Notes: generated from the sequence alone by a model not told the origin. A DNA stretch of 64,000 nt from Thauera phenolivorans (GCF_001696715.1 NZ_MBFM01000002.1:357311-421310), one strand, 5' to 3'; shown: positions 17,058 through 28,029, numbered from the stretch's first letter. Translations and numbers: made by a program.

Positions 17058-18108
17058 GGGCGGCGGACTCCTTCGGCGGCAGGTAGCAGGCGCCCTGCTG
17101 CTTGAAGCGGCGCAGGCTGAACAGCACCGCGTGCGGCAGCGTGGTCATGCGGTGGCGTTCCACGAGTGCGCCGCGCGCGGCGAGCACCTCCTCGCGCGAG
17201 CTGCCGTGGATCATGCAGAAGAGGTTGTAGGGCCAGTCGGGCGGCACCCGTCGGCGGCGGTAGCACAGGGTGACCGCCGGCTCGGCGGCGAGCGCGCGGC
17301 CGAGCGCCGACACCTCGGCGTCGGGCACGTCCCACACGCACATCGCGTTGGTGTCGAGCCCGAGCTCGTGATGGCGCACCACCGCGCCGAAGCGGCGGAT
17401 GAAGCCGATGTCGAGCCAGTGCGCGATCTGGCCGAGCACCGAGGCCTCGTCCGATGCGGCGGCGGCGGCGACCGCGGCGAAGGGCGCGGCCTCCAGCGGC
17501 AACCCGCCCTGCAGGCTGGCGATCAGGCGGCGCTCGGCCTCGGGCAGCGCGCTCGCGTCGCAGCGTCGCACGCCGCCTCGCCCGGCGCCCTGCGCCGCGC
17601 TCGCGCCGCGGTGACTCGGCCGGCGCGCGCCCGCGCCAGTGAGGTCGAAGCCGAGGTCGATGTGGAACTCCTCTTCCAGCGGCAGCACCATCACCGCGCA
17701 GCCGGTGTCGGCCTCGATGCGCGCGACCACCGCGTCGAGCTCGGCGGCCGAGGGCGCGGTGACGACGAACCAGAGGTTGAAGCGGTGCTCGCGCTCGTAG
17801 TTGTGGTTGATCGTCGCCTCGCGGCTGACGCGCGCCGCCACTTCCTCGAGCCGTGCGGGCGGCGCGGCGAGCGCGGCGAGCGCGCTGGCGCCGAGCCGGC
17901 GCGGGGTGAACACCGGGCCGATCCGGCTCAGCACGCCCTCGGCGGCGAGTTTGCGATAGCGCTCGACCACTTCCGCCTCGCCGATGCCGAGCGCCCCGGC
18001 GATGCGGGCGAAGGGCCGCGGCACGAGCGGGAAGTCGCGCTGCCAGTCGTTGAGCAGGCGGAAGGCGGTGGCGTCCACCGCCTGCGGCAGCGTGAGCGTG
18101 CGCGTCAT
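17050..18108 (-). CDS. nirD-nirL: Fused siroheme decarboxylase NirDL (heme d1 biosynthesis)
   Basis: A 352-residue protein with two Lrp-like halves. Residues 1-155 hold a D-type half with HNYEREHRFNLWFV at 102-115. An alanine/glycine/arginine-rich linker spans about 156-187. Residues 188-352 are an L-type half with CYRRRRVPPDWPYNLF at 282-297. Pseudomonas encodes these halves as separate genes; fused forms occur in other denitrifiers such as Paracoccus and Thauera relatives. The fusion together with nirG and nirH would supply the siroheme decarboxylase. The ATG overlaps the nirF stop by one base (TGATG). Confidence 0.93.
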   Translation of the reverse strand: MTRTLTLPQAVDATAFRLLNDWQRDFPLVPRPFARIAGALGIGEAEVVERYRKLAAEGVLSRIGPVFTPRRLGASALAALAAPPARLEEVAARVSREATINHNYEREHRFNLWFVVTAPSAAELDAVVARIEADTGCAVMVLPLEEEFHIDLGFDLTGAGARRPSHRGASAAQGAGRGGVRRCDASALPEAERRLIASLQGGLPLEAAPFAAVAAAAASDEASVLGQIAHWLDIGFIRRFGAVVRHHELGLDTNAMCVWDVPDAEVSALGRALAAEPAVTLCYRRRRVPPDWPYNLFCMIHGSSREEVLAARGALVERHRMTTLPHAVLFSLRRFKQQGACYLPPKESAAHV

Positions 18109-19346
18109 CAGAAGCCGGTGCGCGCGGCGCGGCTGGTGAAGAAGATCCCGCTCGGGCTGGCCGAGTCGAGCGTCTTGATCGGCTGCTTGGTGGCGGTGTC
18201 GTAGATCACCACCTTGTTGTCGTCGCGCGCCGACAGCCACACCTCGTGGCCCTTCGACAGGAACTCCATGTGCAGGATCGCCCGCCCCGGCTGCAGGGTG
18301 TCGGTGACCTTGCCGCCGACGGTGTCGATGACCTGCACCCAGCCGTTCTCGGGGAAGGCGAAGTTCACCCAGATCTCGCGCCCGTCGGGCCGCGCCATCA
18401 CGAACACCGGCTGGCTGCGCACCGGGATGCGGCCGACCTCCTGCCAGCTGTCGGTATCGACCACGAGCACCTCGTGGCGGCCGATCGCCGGCAGATAGGC
18501 GCGCCCGCCGGCGATCGACCAGCCGCGCAGGTGGGGCATCTTGTACACCGGCAGCGGCGTTTCGCCGCGGCCGTAGCCGGACAGGATCTTGCGGCTGCCC
18601 TTGTCGAGGTTCCACAGGTCGACCATCGCCAGGCCGTCCTCGCCGAACAGGCCGGCGATGTAGTAGCGGCCGTCGGGGGTGACCAGCGCGTCGTAGGGCT
18701 GCTTGCCGCCGGCCAGGCGCTGCGTGCTCGGGTTCCTCGGATCGGAGAGGTCGGTGATCCAGATCTCGCCCGCCTCGAACAGCGAATAGATGAAGCGGTT
18801 GCTGGAGAGGTCGGCCAGCCCGACGACCTTCGAGCGGGTGCCGTCCTCGGTCACCGCCGGCACCTCGGCGAGCAGCTCGAGGGTGTCGGCGTCGAAGGCC
18901 TTGATGCCGCCCGGCTCGTAGTTCTGCGCCACCACGATGCGGCCGTCGTGCGAGATCGAGCCGCCGATCGCATTGCCGGCCTGCACCACGCGGCGGTCCA
19001 CCCGCGCCAGCAGCAGGTCGACCTTGGTCAGCCCGCCGTCGCGGCCGAACACGTAGGCGTAGCGCGCATCGCGCGAGAACACCACCGAGGCGTGCGACAG
19101 ATCGCCCACCCCGGGTACGGTGGCGAGCACGCTGCGGCCCGTGGTCTCGACCACCTGCACGCGGCCGTCGGCGCGCTCGATGACCACGCCGAGATCGCCC
19201 GTGCCACGCACCGTGTGCTGCGCGGGCACGCTGCTGCAGGCCGACAGCAGGGCGACGATCGCGGGCAGCACCAGGCCCCACAGGGCCACCGGCGCGAGCC
19301 GGGTCGAGGAGCGGGATTCGCTACGAGCGGTTTTCTTGTGATTCAT
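18108..19346 (-). CDS. nirF: Heme d1 biosynthesis protein NirF, lipoprotein
   Basis: A 412-residue cytochrome cd1-like propeller protein without a cytochrome c domain. The N-terminus has a basic region and lipobox LLSAC with C37, so it should be a lipoprotein anchored in the periplasm. Repeats such as RDARYAYVFGRDGGLTKVDL, NAIGGSISHDGRIVVAQNYEPGGIKAFD and NFAFPENGWVQVIDT are typical of the d1-type eight-bladed propeller. NirF acts late in heme d1 maturation. Absence of CxxCH excludes NirS and NirN. Start 19346 follows GGAG at eight bases, 19 bp after the nirC stop. Confidence 0.93.
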   Translation of the reverse strand: MNHKKTARSESRSSTRLAPVALWGLVLPAIVALLSACSSVPAQHTVRGTGDLGVVIERADGRVQVVETTGRSVLATVPGVGDLSHASVVFSRDARYAYVFGRDGGLTKVDLLLARVDRRVVQAGNAIGGSISHDGRIVVAQNYEPGGIKAFDADTLELLAEVPAVTEDGTRSKVVGLADLSSNRFIYSLFEAGEIWITDLSDPRNPSTQRLAGGKQPYDALVTPDGRYYIAGLFGEDGLAMVDLWNLDKGSRKILSGYGRGETPLPVYKMPHLRGWSIAGGRAYLPAIGRHEVLVVDTDSWQEVGRIPVRSQPVFVMARPDGREIWVNFAFPENGWVQVIDTVGGKVTDTLQPGRAILHMEFLSKGHEVWLSARDDNKVVIYDTATKQPIKTLDSASPSGIFFTSRAARTGF

Positions 19347-19365
19347 CTTGCTGGCTCCGGACGGT

Positions 19366-19758
19366 TCAGCGGGCTTGGGCGGTGGGCACGGCGCCACCGT
19401 CGGCGGGGAATCCGCGCATCAGTTGATCGACGATCCAGACGGCCTCGGCCTCGCTGACGATGCCAAGGAAGGGCGGCATCGGCGTGCCGGGGCGGCCGCT
19501 GACGATGGTCGCCACCAGGCCTTCGGCGGGCTTGTCGGCGAGCGCGGCGGCCGTGAGCGCGGGGCCGAGACCGCCGGCCAGGGTGAGGCCGTGGCAGGAG
19601 CCGCAGTCCTGGCGCACGATGTGGATCAGCTCGCGGGTGCGCAGCGGATCGGGCTCGGGCACGACCTCGGCGGCGAGGAGCGGTCCGGTGGCGGCGAGCG
19701 CGGCGGCGAACAGGATCGCCCTGAAACGGGGCGGCGGGAAGGAAGACGGGGTTTTCAT
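19366..19758 (-). CDS. nirC: Periplasmic c-type cytochrome NirC
   Basis: A 130-residue monoheme cytochrome. The signal peptide is residues 1-29 (ILFAAALAATGPLLAA), the heme-binding CGSCH at 52-56, and the probable axial methionine in GTPMPPF near residue 95. In nir clusters NirC can donate electrons to NirS or take part in d1 maturation. ATG 19758 is chosen because the signal peptide then starts normally; upstream in-frame starts would reach into the nirS terminator. It lies between that terminator and nirF, so it heads the nirCF-DL-G-H unit. Confidence 0.9.
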   Translation of the reverse strand: MKTPSSFPPPRFRAILFAAALAATGPLLAAEVVPEPDPLRTRELIHIVRQDCGSCHGLTLAGGLGPALTAAALADKPAEGLVATIVSGRPGTPMPPFLGIVSEAEAVWIVDQLMRGFPADGGAVPTAQAR

Positions 19759-19846
19759 CGCGGCATCCGCTGATTTGCATCGGTCATCAGGATGCGGGCT
19801 GCGGCCGGGCGCTGCCTTGACTGCCATCAACCCACCCGCCCCCATG

Positions 19847-19880
19847 GAAAAGGGGCCGACGCTTGCGGCGCCGGCCCCCT
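19847..19880 (-). terminator. Terminator after nirS
   Basis: On the minus strand an 11-bp stem (one mismatch) between GCGCCGGCCCC and GGGGCCGACGC arms is followed by TTTT. It starts about 48 bp after the nirS stop and separates the structural gene from the nirC-F-DL-G-H genes, which may then depend on read-through or a second promoter. Confidence 0.75.
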
Positions 19881-19927
19881 CGGTCGAAGGTCGCTGCGGC
19901 CGCCCCGCAGGGCGGCCGCCGGGACGA

Positions 19928-21712
<1,785 letters not shown>

Positions 21713-21732
21713 TCATGCACTACCGGTGATCC

Positions 21733-21746
21733 TTGATCTTGGTTAA
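21733..21746. promoter_or_regulatory. FNR/DNR-like box between nirS and nirE
   Basis: TTGAT-CTTG-GTTAA matches the FNR/DNR consensus TTGAT-N4-ATCAA: the left half is exact and the right half is degenerate. It lies about 80 bp upstream of the nirS start and about 110 bp from the nirE start. Denitrification genes are commonly switched on by such regulators under low oxygen and nitric oxide. Confidence 0.5.
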
Positions 21747-21854
21747 TTTTCCCCACGGTCTGAGGGGATAAAGTGCGGGCCATCCAAGTGGCGTAGCGTG
21801 CGGTGCAATTGCCGGCGCTTTCGGACCATTCACCGGCGAGGCGGAGCGCGAGGC

Positions 21855-22673
21855 ATGATCGACGAGTCAATGACGAAGGCACAGCGTTCAGCACGGTCCG
21901 GCCAGCGCCGGACACGGCCAGGCAAGGTCGTCCTGGTCGGTGCGGGACCGGGCGACCCCGACCTGCTCACCGTAAGGGCGGCCCGACTGATCGCGGGCGC
22001 CGAGATCGTGGTGTACGACGCCCTCGTCGGCGCCGCGGTGATCGAAATGATCCCCGCGGGTGCGCGGCGGGTGTACGTGGGCAAGAAGGCCGGCAACCAC
22101 GCGCTGCCACAGGAGGAGATCAACGCCCTGCTGGTCGAACTCGCGCGCGAGGGGCTCGAGGTGATCCGGCTGAAAGGCGGCGACCCCTTCATCTTCGGCC
22201 GCGGCGGCGAAGAGCGCGCGGCGTGTCTGCAGGCCGGCATCGAGTGCGAGGTCGTGCCCGGCATCACCGCCGCCGCCGGCGCCGCTTCCACCACCGGCAT
22301 CCCGCTCACCCATCGCAGCCACGCCCAGACCCTGGTGTTCGCCACCGGCCACCTGAAGGACGACACGGTCGATCTCGACTGGCCCGCGCTGGCCCGTCCC
22401 CACCAGACGGTGGTGATCTACATGGGCCTCGGCGCGCTCGAGATCATCTGCACTCAGCTGATCGCCCACGGCCTGCCGGCGAGCACGCCCGCCGCAGTCG
22501 TGCACGCGGCCACCACCGCCGCCCAGCGCGAAGTGCGCAGCACCCTCGGCGAGTTGACGGCGCACGTGCGGGCGGCGCGCCTCCAGCCACCGGCGCTGAT
22601 CATGATCGGCGAAGTCATCGACGCCGACGCCGCCTTCGCCGCCCTGCCCCAGGCCGTCGCCCTCACCGCCTGA
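21855..22673 (+). CDS. nirE: Uroporphyrinogen-III C-methyltransferase NirE
   Basis: A 272-residue SUMT enzyme that methylates uroporphyrinogen III at C2 and C7 to precorrin-2, feeding siroheme and heme d1. Motifs visible: VVLVGAGPGDPDLLTVRA, YVGKKAGNH, VIRLKGGDPFIFGRGGEE, PGITAAAGAASTTGIPLTHR and VVIYMG, all typical of CobA/NirE. It has no siroheme dehydrogenase domain, so it is not a CysG fusion. ATG 21855 is preceded by GGAG eight bases upstream. Position divergent to nirS supports NirE rather than a general CobA. Confidence 0.92.
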   Translation: MIDESMTKAQRSARSGQRRTRPGKVVLVGAGPGDPDLLTVRAARLIAGAEIVVYDALVGAAVIEMIPAGARRVYVGKKAGNHALPQEEINALLVELAREGLEVIRLKGGDPFIFGRGGEERAACLQAGIECEVVPGITAAAGAASTTGIPLTHRSHAQTLVFATGHLKDDTVDLDWPALARPHQTVVIYMGLGALEIICTQLIAHGLPASTPAAVVHAATTAAQREVRSTLGELTAHVRAARLQPPALIMIGEVIDADAAFAALPQAVALTA

Positions 22674-22693
22674 TCCCGCGCCCCCGCACCCCA

Positions 22694-22831
22694 ATCGCGT
22701 AGGGGGCTGCGCTCCTAAGGTCGGTACCACTGCGGTCGACGAACGAACCGTGGGAGCCCTGCCCCCAGGGCGATAACAGCCGTCATCACACGCACGACCG
22801 CCGTCTATCGCGCAGAGGGCTGCGCTCCTAC
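22694..22831. repeat. GTAG-type REP stem-loop group
   Basis: Three elements lie between nirE and the CBS-domain gene: a degenerate minus copy at 22694-22718 (TTAG head), a plus copy with GTGG head and stem GCCCTG/CAGGGC at 22750-22776, and an intact minus copy at 22807-22831 with stem GCGCAG/CTGCGC. Orientation alternates as in the other clusters. No gene is present in the 238-bp gap. Confidence 0.8.
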
Positions 22832-22911
22832 ACCCGAACGCGGACGCCGTGTCAACGCATCCGCGATCTATAATCTCCGCTTATTCTGCAATCGCCCGGA
22901 GCGCCGCCCTC

Positions 22912-24354
22912 ATGGCCGAAGACAACCACTTCTTTCGCCCGGTTCGGGATTTCTGCCGCCAGCAGGTCGTCACCTGCGAGGCCGACGACGCCCTGCTCGA
23001 GGTCGTGCGCACGATGCGTGACAGAAGCATCTCATCGGTGGTGGTCGTGCGCGAGGGCATGCCGGAAGGGATCTTCACCGACCGCGACCTGCGCAACAAG
23101 GTCGTCGCCGAGGGCCGCGCGCCCGACGGGCTGCGGGTCGCCGACATCATGAACGCGCCGTTATGGACGATCGGCGAGGACGACGTCCTCTACGAGGCGC
23201 TCTACCGCATGTCGCGGCGGAACATCCATCGACTGGCGGTGGTGGATGAAGCGGGCGCGCTCGCCGGCATCGTCACCGACACCGACATCCTGCGCCTGCA
23301 GGCGCACTCGCCGCACCAGCTCGTGCTCGACATCGAGAACGCCGCTTCGCTCGACGACCTGCGCGCGCTGCACGCCAACATCCAGGAGCGGGTGCTGCAC
23401 CTGAGCGCCACCGGCATCCCGGTGCGCGAGATCATGAAGCTGATCGCCGGCCTCAACGACCGCATCCAGGTGCGGCTCATCCAGATCCTGCGCGCGGACG
23501 AGTTCGCCGATCTGCCCGACAGCTTCGCCTTCGTGGTGATGGGCAGCGAGGGGCGCAGCGAACAGACCCTGTCCACCGACCAGGACAACGCGATCATCTA
23601 CGACGACGCCCTCGGCCCGGACGAGGTGGCCCACGTCGAGGCCTTTTCGCGGGCGCTGATCGACGCCCTGATCTCGATCGGCGTGCCGCCCTGCCCCGGC
23701 GGCATCATGGCGAAGAACGCCGACTGGCGGCGCAGCCTCGGGGACTGGCGCAGCGAGCTCAACCTGTGGCTCGCCACCCCCACCCCGGAAAACGTCATGA
23801 CCGGCAGCATGTTCATGGACCTGCGCACGCTCTATGGCGACCCCGCCTTCGAGCTCGCGCTCAAGCGCCACATCTACGCCTACACCCGCGACAATCCGGT
23901 GTTCCTGATGCGCATGGCGCAGAACATGACCCGGTTCGCGACGCCGATCGGCTGGTTCGGCCGCCTCAAGGTCGAGAAGGACGGCGAGCACCGCGGCCAG
24001 GTCGACATCAAGAAGGCGGGCATCTTCGCGATCACCGACGGCATCAAGTCGCTCGCGCTCGAGGCCGGCCGGCTCGACGGCAGCACCCACGACCGCATCG
24101 AGATGCTCGCCGCCGAAGGCGTGCTCGGCGAGCGCCAGGCCGCCGACCTGCAGGCGAGCTTCGATTTCCTCGTGCTGATGCGGCTGCGCGGCCAGGTCGA
24201 GGCCCTGCGCCAGGGCCGCACGCCGGACAACTACATCGCGGTCGAGACGCTCAACGCGATGGAACAGGGCGAACTCAAGCTCGCGCTCGACGGTGTCGCG
24301 CAGTTCCAGGAGTTCATCCGCAAGCACTTCCGGCTGCACCTGCTCGGGAACTGA
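22912..24354 (+). CDS. CBS-domain / DUF294 nucleotidyltransferase-like protein
   Basis: A 480-residue cytosolic protein. Two CBS domains (about 15-70 and 75-130) would bind adenine nucleotides. They are followed by a DUF294 putative nucleotidyltransferase domain with GSEGRSEQT at 211-219 and DQDNAIIY at 223-230, then a C-terminal helical DUF294 region ending in RLRGQVEALRQG and the C-tail. The set resembles GlnD-like signalling proteins that often accompany cation or acetate transporters or 3'-5' exonucleases. No such partner is adjacent. Start 22912 follows a GGAG sequence. Its last 41 bp overlap the convergent MATE gene. Confidence 0.82.
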   Translation: MAEDNHFFRPVRDFCRQQVVTCEADDALLEVVRTMRDRSISSVVVVREGMPEGIFTDRDLRNKVVAEGRAPDGLRVADIMNAPLWTIGEDDVLYEALYRMSRRNIHRLAVVDEAGALAGIVTDTDILRLQAHSPHQLVLDIENAASLDDLRALHANIQERVLHLSATGIPVREIMKLIAGLNDRIQVRLIQILRADEFADLPDSFAFVVMGSEGRSEQTLSTDQDNAIIYDDALGPDEVAHVEAFSRALIDALISIGVPPCPGGIMAKNADWRRSLGDWRSELNLWLATPTPENVMTGSMFMDLRTLYGDPAFELALKRHIYAYTRDNPVFLMRMAQNMTRFATPIGWFGRLKVEKDGEHRGQVDIKKAGIFAITDGIKSLALEAGRLDGSTHDRIEMLAAEGVLGERQAADLQASFDFLVLMRLRGQVEALRQGRTPDNYIAVETLNAMEQGELKLALDGVAQFQEFIRKHFRLHLLGN

Positions 24355-25684
24355 ACAGGCGCGGCAGCATCCGCCACAGCACCAGCCCGCGCAGACCCAT
24401 GAAGAGCAGGAAGGCGAGCCACAGGCCGTGGTTGCCGAACGCCGGCTGCAGCGTGAGCGCGAGCGCGAGGAAGGCCGCGGCGCACAGCACCATGGCCTGC
24501 ATCAGCTCGCGGGTGCGGGTGGCGCCGATGAAGACCCCGTCGAGCACGAAGCCCCACACCGAGGCGAGCGGCAGCGCCGCCGCCCACGGCAGGTAGATCG
24601 CGGCCGCCTCGCGCAGCGCGGGCTGGTCGGTGAGCAGGGCAACGATCGCGCCGCCGCCGAGCGCATAGGCGAGCGCGAAGCCCGCCGAGCACACCACCGC
24701 CCAGCCCATCGACATCCGGATCGCCGAGCGCAGCGCCTGGCGGTCGCGCGCGCCGACGGCGGCGCCGGTAAGCGTCTCCGCGGCATGGGCGAAGCCGTCG
24801 AGCGCATAGGCCATGAAGGACTGGAAATTCAGCAGCAGCGCATTGGCGGCGAGCACCAGCTCGCCCTGCTGCGCGCCGGCGCGCGCGAACCAGGCGAAGC
24901 AGCCGAGCAGGCAGACGGTGCGCAGGAAGATGTCGCGATTGACCATCATCAGCCGGCGCAGCGCGGCACCGGCGAGCAGAGGCCGCCAGCCCGGCCAGCG
25001 CGCCGTCCCGGCCGGCATCGGCTCGCGCAGGCGCCACAACAGACCGAGGCCGAGCACGAAGCCGCTCGCCTCCGCCACCGCGGTCGCCGCGCCGATGCCG
25101 GCGACGCCGAAGTCGAACCGATACACCAGCACGAACACGGCCGCGATGTTGATCAGGTTGATCCACACCTGCAGCAGCAGGCCCACCCTCACCCACTGGC
25201 GGCCGAGCAGATAGCCGAGCAGCACGTAGTTGCCGAGCGCGAACGGCGCCGACCAGATGCGCGCACCGGCGTAGCTCGCCGCGTACGCCTGCACCGCCTC
25301 GCCACCGCCCAGCAGGGTCAGGCCCGAGGCGATCAGCGGCCCCTGCACCGCGAGCAGGCCGAGGCCGATCGCCGCCGCCAGCAGCAGCGCGCGCAGCAGC
25401 GCCTCGCGCAGGCCCGCGCGGTCGTCGGCGCCGTGCGCCTGCGCGATCAGGCCCGTGGTGCCCATGCGCAGGAAGCCGAAGCCCCAGAACAGAAAGCTGA
25501 ACAGCACCCCGCCAAGGGCGACGCCACCGAGCGCCGCCGGATCCGGCAGATGGCCGGCGACCGCGGTGTCGACCGCGGCGAGGATCGGCTGGGTGAGGTT
25601 GGCGAGCACGATCGGCACCGCCAGGCGCAGCACATGCAGGCGCCACGCGCTCGGCGTGGCGGGAAAGCGGCGGCCGGCGCTCAC
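24314..25684 (-). CDS. MATE-family (DinF-like) efflux transporter
   Basis: A 456-residue membrane protein with twelve predicted helices. The N-terminal LRLAVPIVLANLTQPILAAVDTAVAGHL and the repeated halves are typical of the MATE superfamily, DinF subgroup, which exports drugs or metabolites using a Na+ or H+ gradient. It lies 24 bp after thiM on the same strand, in a pncB-thiM-MATE run. Substrate is unknown; transport of a thiazole or related compound would be guesswork. The 3' end overlaps the convergent CBS-domain gene. Confidence 0.85.
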   Translation of the reverse strand: MSAGRRFPATPSAWRLHVLRLAVPIVLANLTQPILAAVDTAVAGHLPDPAALGGVALGGVLFSFLFWGFGFLRMGTTGLIAQAHGADDRAGLREALLRALLLAAAIGLGLLAVQGPLIASGLTLLGGGEAVQAYAASYAGARIWSAPFALGNYVLLGYLLGRQWVRVGLLLQVWINLINIAAVFVLVYRFDFGVAGIGAATAVAEASGFVLGLGLLWRLREPMPAGTARWPGWRPLLAGAALRRLMMVNRDIFLRTVCLLGCFAWFARAGAQQGELVLAANALLLNFQSFMAYALDGFAHAAETLTGAAVGARDRQALRSAIRMSMGWAVVCSAGFALAYALGGGAIVALLTDQPALREAAAIYLPWAAALPLASVWGFVLDGVFIGATRTRELMQAMVLCAAAFLALALTLQPAFGNHGLWLAFLLFMGLRGLVLWRMLPRLFSSRAGAAGSACG

Positions 25685-25708
25685 CGGCCCCTCGGGGCCG
25701 ATCCGGAT

Positions 25709-26518
25709 TCAGACACCGATCTCGCCGGCGAGCAGTTCCGCCGGCTGCAGCCGGTAGAGCGCGTCGAGGAAATTCCACTTGAACGAACCCGGTCCCTCGG
25801 CCTTCGCCGCGGCCCGCGCACCGCACAGACCGGCGACCGCGCAGGCCGCGGCCACCGCGTCGAGCCGGTCGGGCGCCTGCGCGGTGAAGCCCGCCACCAG
25901 CGCCGACAGCGCGCAACCGGTACCGACCACCCGGGTCATGATCGGATCGCCCCACGGGGTGGCCCAGCTGCGCGCCCCGTCGCTGATGTAGTCGGTCTCG
26001 CCGGTCACCGCGACCACTGCGCCGGAGGCGCGCGCGAGCGCGATCGCCGCCTCCACCGCGGCCTCCGAGCCCACCGTGCTGTCGACGCCGCGACCGCCGC
26101 CGGCCAGGCCAGCGAGCGCGAGAATCTCCGACGGGTTGCCGCGGATCGCCGCCGGGCCCTGCGCCAGCAGCGCGCGACAGGCCTCGGTGCGATAGGCGAG
26201 CACGCCCACCGCCACCGGATCGAGGGTCCACGGCACGCCGGCGAGCTTGGCCGTGGCGACAGCCTGGCGCATCGACTCGAGCCGCTGTTCGTGGAGGGTG
26301 CCGACGTTGATCAGCAGCGCGCCCGCCATCGGGGTGAAGGCACGCACTTCCTGCCGCGCCACCACCATCGCCGGCGAGGCGCCGGCGGCGAGGAGCACGT
26401 TGGCGCTGATCTCCTGCACCACCTCGTTGGTCAGCACGTGCACCAGCGGCGCCGCGGCGCGGAAGCGCTCGAGCTCGCGCGCGACGACCGCGAGCGGCAG
26501 GACGGGAATGTCAGCCAC
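25709..26518 (-). CDS. thiM: Hydroxyethylthiazole kinase ThiM
   Basis: A 269-residue salvage enzyme that phosphorylates 4-methyl-5-(2-hydroxyethyl)thiazole for thiamin synthesis. Motifs: [65 protein letters not shown] and [15 protein letters not shown] with the catalytic cysteine. A GTG start at 26518 is inferred, since GGAGG lies just upstream; no ATG fits. It overlaps the pncB stop by eight bases, so translation is coupled. The usual partners thiD and thiE are not adjacent. Confidence 0.92.
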   Translation of the reverse strand: MADIPVLPLAVVARELERFRAAAPLVHVLTNEVVQEISANVLLAAGASPAMVVARQEVRAFTPMAGALLINVGTLHEQRLESMRQAVATAKLAGVPWTLDPVAVGVLAYRTEACRALLAQGPAAIRGNPSEILALAGLAGGGRGVDSTVGSEAAVEAAIALARASGAVVAVTGETDYISDGARSWATPWGDPIMTRVVGTGCALSALVAGFTAQAPDRLDAVAAACAVAGLCGARAAAKAEGPGSFKWNFLDALYRLQPAELLAGEIGV

Positions 26519-27716
26519 GACCCGCCTCCGGCGCCGGCACGTTGAAGACCTGCCGCAGGTAGGCCAGGAAGGTCTGGTCGTCACACATCAGCTTGCCCGG
26601 GCTGTCCGACAGCTTGGCGACCGGCTGGCCGTTACCGCGCGTGAGCTTCATGACGATGTTGAGCGGCTCGAGGCCGACGTCGTTGGTGAGGCTGGTGCCG
26701 ATGCCGAAGCCGAGCTGGGTGCGGTCGGCGAAATGGCGGTAGATGTCGAGCGCGCGCTCGACCGTGAGCCCGTCGGAGAACACCAGGCGCTTGGTGTGGG
26801 GATCGATGCGCAGCTTGGCGTAGTGAGCGAGCGCCTTTTCGCCCCACACGATCGGGTCGCCCGAGTCGTGGCGCAGGCCGTCGAAGAGCTTGGCGAAGTA
26901 GAGGTCGAAGTCGGCGAGAAAGGCGTCCATGCCGACGACGTCGGTGAGTGCCACCCCGAGGTCGCCGCGGTACTCCTGCACCCAGGTCTCGAGCGCCGCC
27001 TTCTGCGAGTCGCGCAGGCGCACGCCGAGCGCCTGGAAGGTCTGCAGGTACTCGTGCGCCATGGTGCCGATCGGTACCAGGCCGAGCTCGCGCGCGTACA
27101 TGACGTTCGAGCTGCCCTTGAAGTACTGCGGCAGCTCGGCGTGCAGCGTCGCCAGCACTTCGCGCTGCCAGGCCCGCGAATAGCGCCGGCGCACGCCGAA
27201 ATCGAAGAACTCGAAGGGGTGGCGGCGCGCCGGTTCGGCCGGCAGCGCGCGCAGGCGCTCGATCTTGGCCTGCAGCCGGGCGCGCCCCTCGGCGAGCGCG
27301 GCGTCCGCGTCGAAGCGGCGGAAATAGAGTTCGTTGACGATCGCGAGCAGGTAGATCTCGAAGGCCATCACATGCACTTGCGGCCCTTTCGCCATGATCT
27401 CTAGCGTGTCGCCGACCGCGCGCGCGGTGATGAACTCGCGCTGGAAACGGAAGATGCGCAGGAAGTCGATGAAGTCCGACTTCATGAAGCGCAGCCCGCC
27501 GAGATAGTCGAGCTCGTCGCGCGCGAAGCCGAGGGTGCACAGCTGATCGAGCTCGCGATCGACCTCGCCGAGCAGTTCGGCGAGCGGGTAGGCGGGCGTG
27601 TTGCGGCAGACGAAGGTGTATTCCGCCTGGGTTGCCGGGTGGTGATGCAGCATTGCCTGCCACATCGTGAATTTGTAGAGGTCGGTGTCGAGCAGGCTGT
27701 CGATCACGGGGGGCAT
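26511..27716 (-). CDS. pncB: Nicotinate phosphoribosyltransferase PncB
   Basis: A 401-residue enzyme that converts nicotinate and PRPP to nicotinate mononucleotide in NAD salvage, coupled to ATP hydrolysis. Signatures: [17 protein letters not shown] at the N-terminus, [13 protein letters not shown] at 169-181, [10 protein letters not shown] with the phosphorylated histidine H221, [17 protein letters not shown], and [10 protein letters not shown] near the PRPP site. Length matches the proteobacterial type. It is the first gene of pncB-thiM-MATE; the 336 bp upstream to the SDR gene hold REP elements. Confidence 0.96.
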   Translation of the reverse strand: MPPVIDSLLDTDLYKFTMWQAMLHHHPATQAEYTFVCRNTPAYPLAELLGEVDRELDQLCTLGFARDELDYLGGLRFMKSDFIDFLRIFRFQREFITARAVGDTLEIMAKGPQVHVMAFEIYLLAIVNELYFRRFDADAALAEGRARLQAKIERLRALPAEPARRHPFEFFDFGVRRRYSRAWQREVLATLHAELPQYFKGSSNVMYARELGLVPIGTMAHEYLQTFQALGVRLRDSQKAALETWVQEYRGDLGVALTDVVGMDAFLADFDLYFAKLFDGLRHDSGDPIVWGEKALAHYAKLRIDPHTKRLVFSDGLTVERALDIYRHFADRTQLGFGIGTSLTNDVGLEPLNIVMKLTRGNGQPVAKLSDSPGKLMCDDQTFLAYLRQVFNVPAPEAGRG

Positions 27717-27836
27717 TGGGTCGTCCTTGCGTGAGCGCTGCGGGCGCGCGTCGTGGCAGCGACGCCCGCGACCCGCCCCCTGCGGCAGTGCCCCGAGTAT
27801 GCCCCCGCCGCCTCCAGCGCCACAAGCGAAGCCAAG

Positions 27837-28029
27837 GCTGCTGTCGCCCTGGGGGCAGGGCTCCTACACCGGGAGCGTTGATCGAAGGCACCGTAGGAGC
27901 GCACCCCTGTGCGCGATAGCGGCGGCCATGCCGGCGACGACGGCTGCTCTCGCCCTGGGGGCAGGGCTCCTGCAGCGGGAGCGTTGATCGAGGGCACCGT
28001 AGGAGCGCACCCCTGTGCGCGATAGCGGC
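27837..28029. repeat. Tandem pair of 87-bp REP doublets
   Basis: Two near-identical 87-bp copies (27837-27923 and 27943-28029) repeat with a 106-bp period. Each contains an inverted pair of GTAG elements: a minus one with stem GCCCTG/CAGGGC (27844-27867; 27950-27973) and a plus one with stem GCGCAC/GTGCGC (27893-27920; 27999-28026). These are joined by a conserved spacer containing GGGAGCGTTGATCGA. The copies differ at only a few positions, suggesting recent duplication. Confidence 0.85.

Noticed and set aside
18108..19346. NirN instead of NirF
   Set aside because: There is no CxxCH cytochrome c domain and the length is about 412 residues, as for NirF.
27717..27836. TPP riboswitch for pncB-thiM
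   Set aside because: No TPP-box motifs were found on the minus strand upstream of pncB.
27837..28029. Possible CRISPR array
   Set aside because: Only two units, each containing two inverted hairpins, with a conserved spacer; no cas genes. This is a REP doublet duplication.
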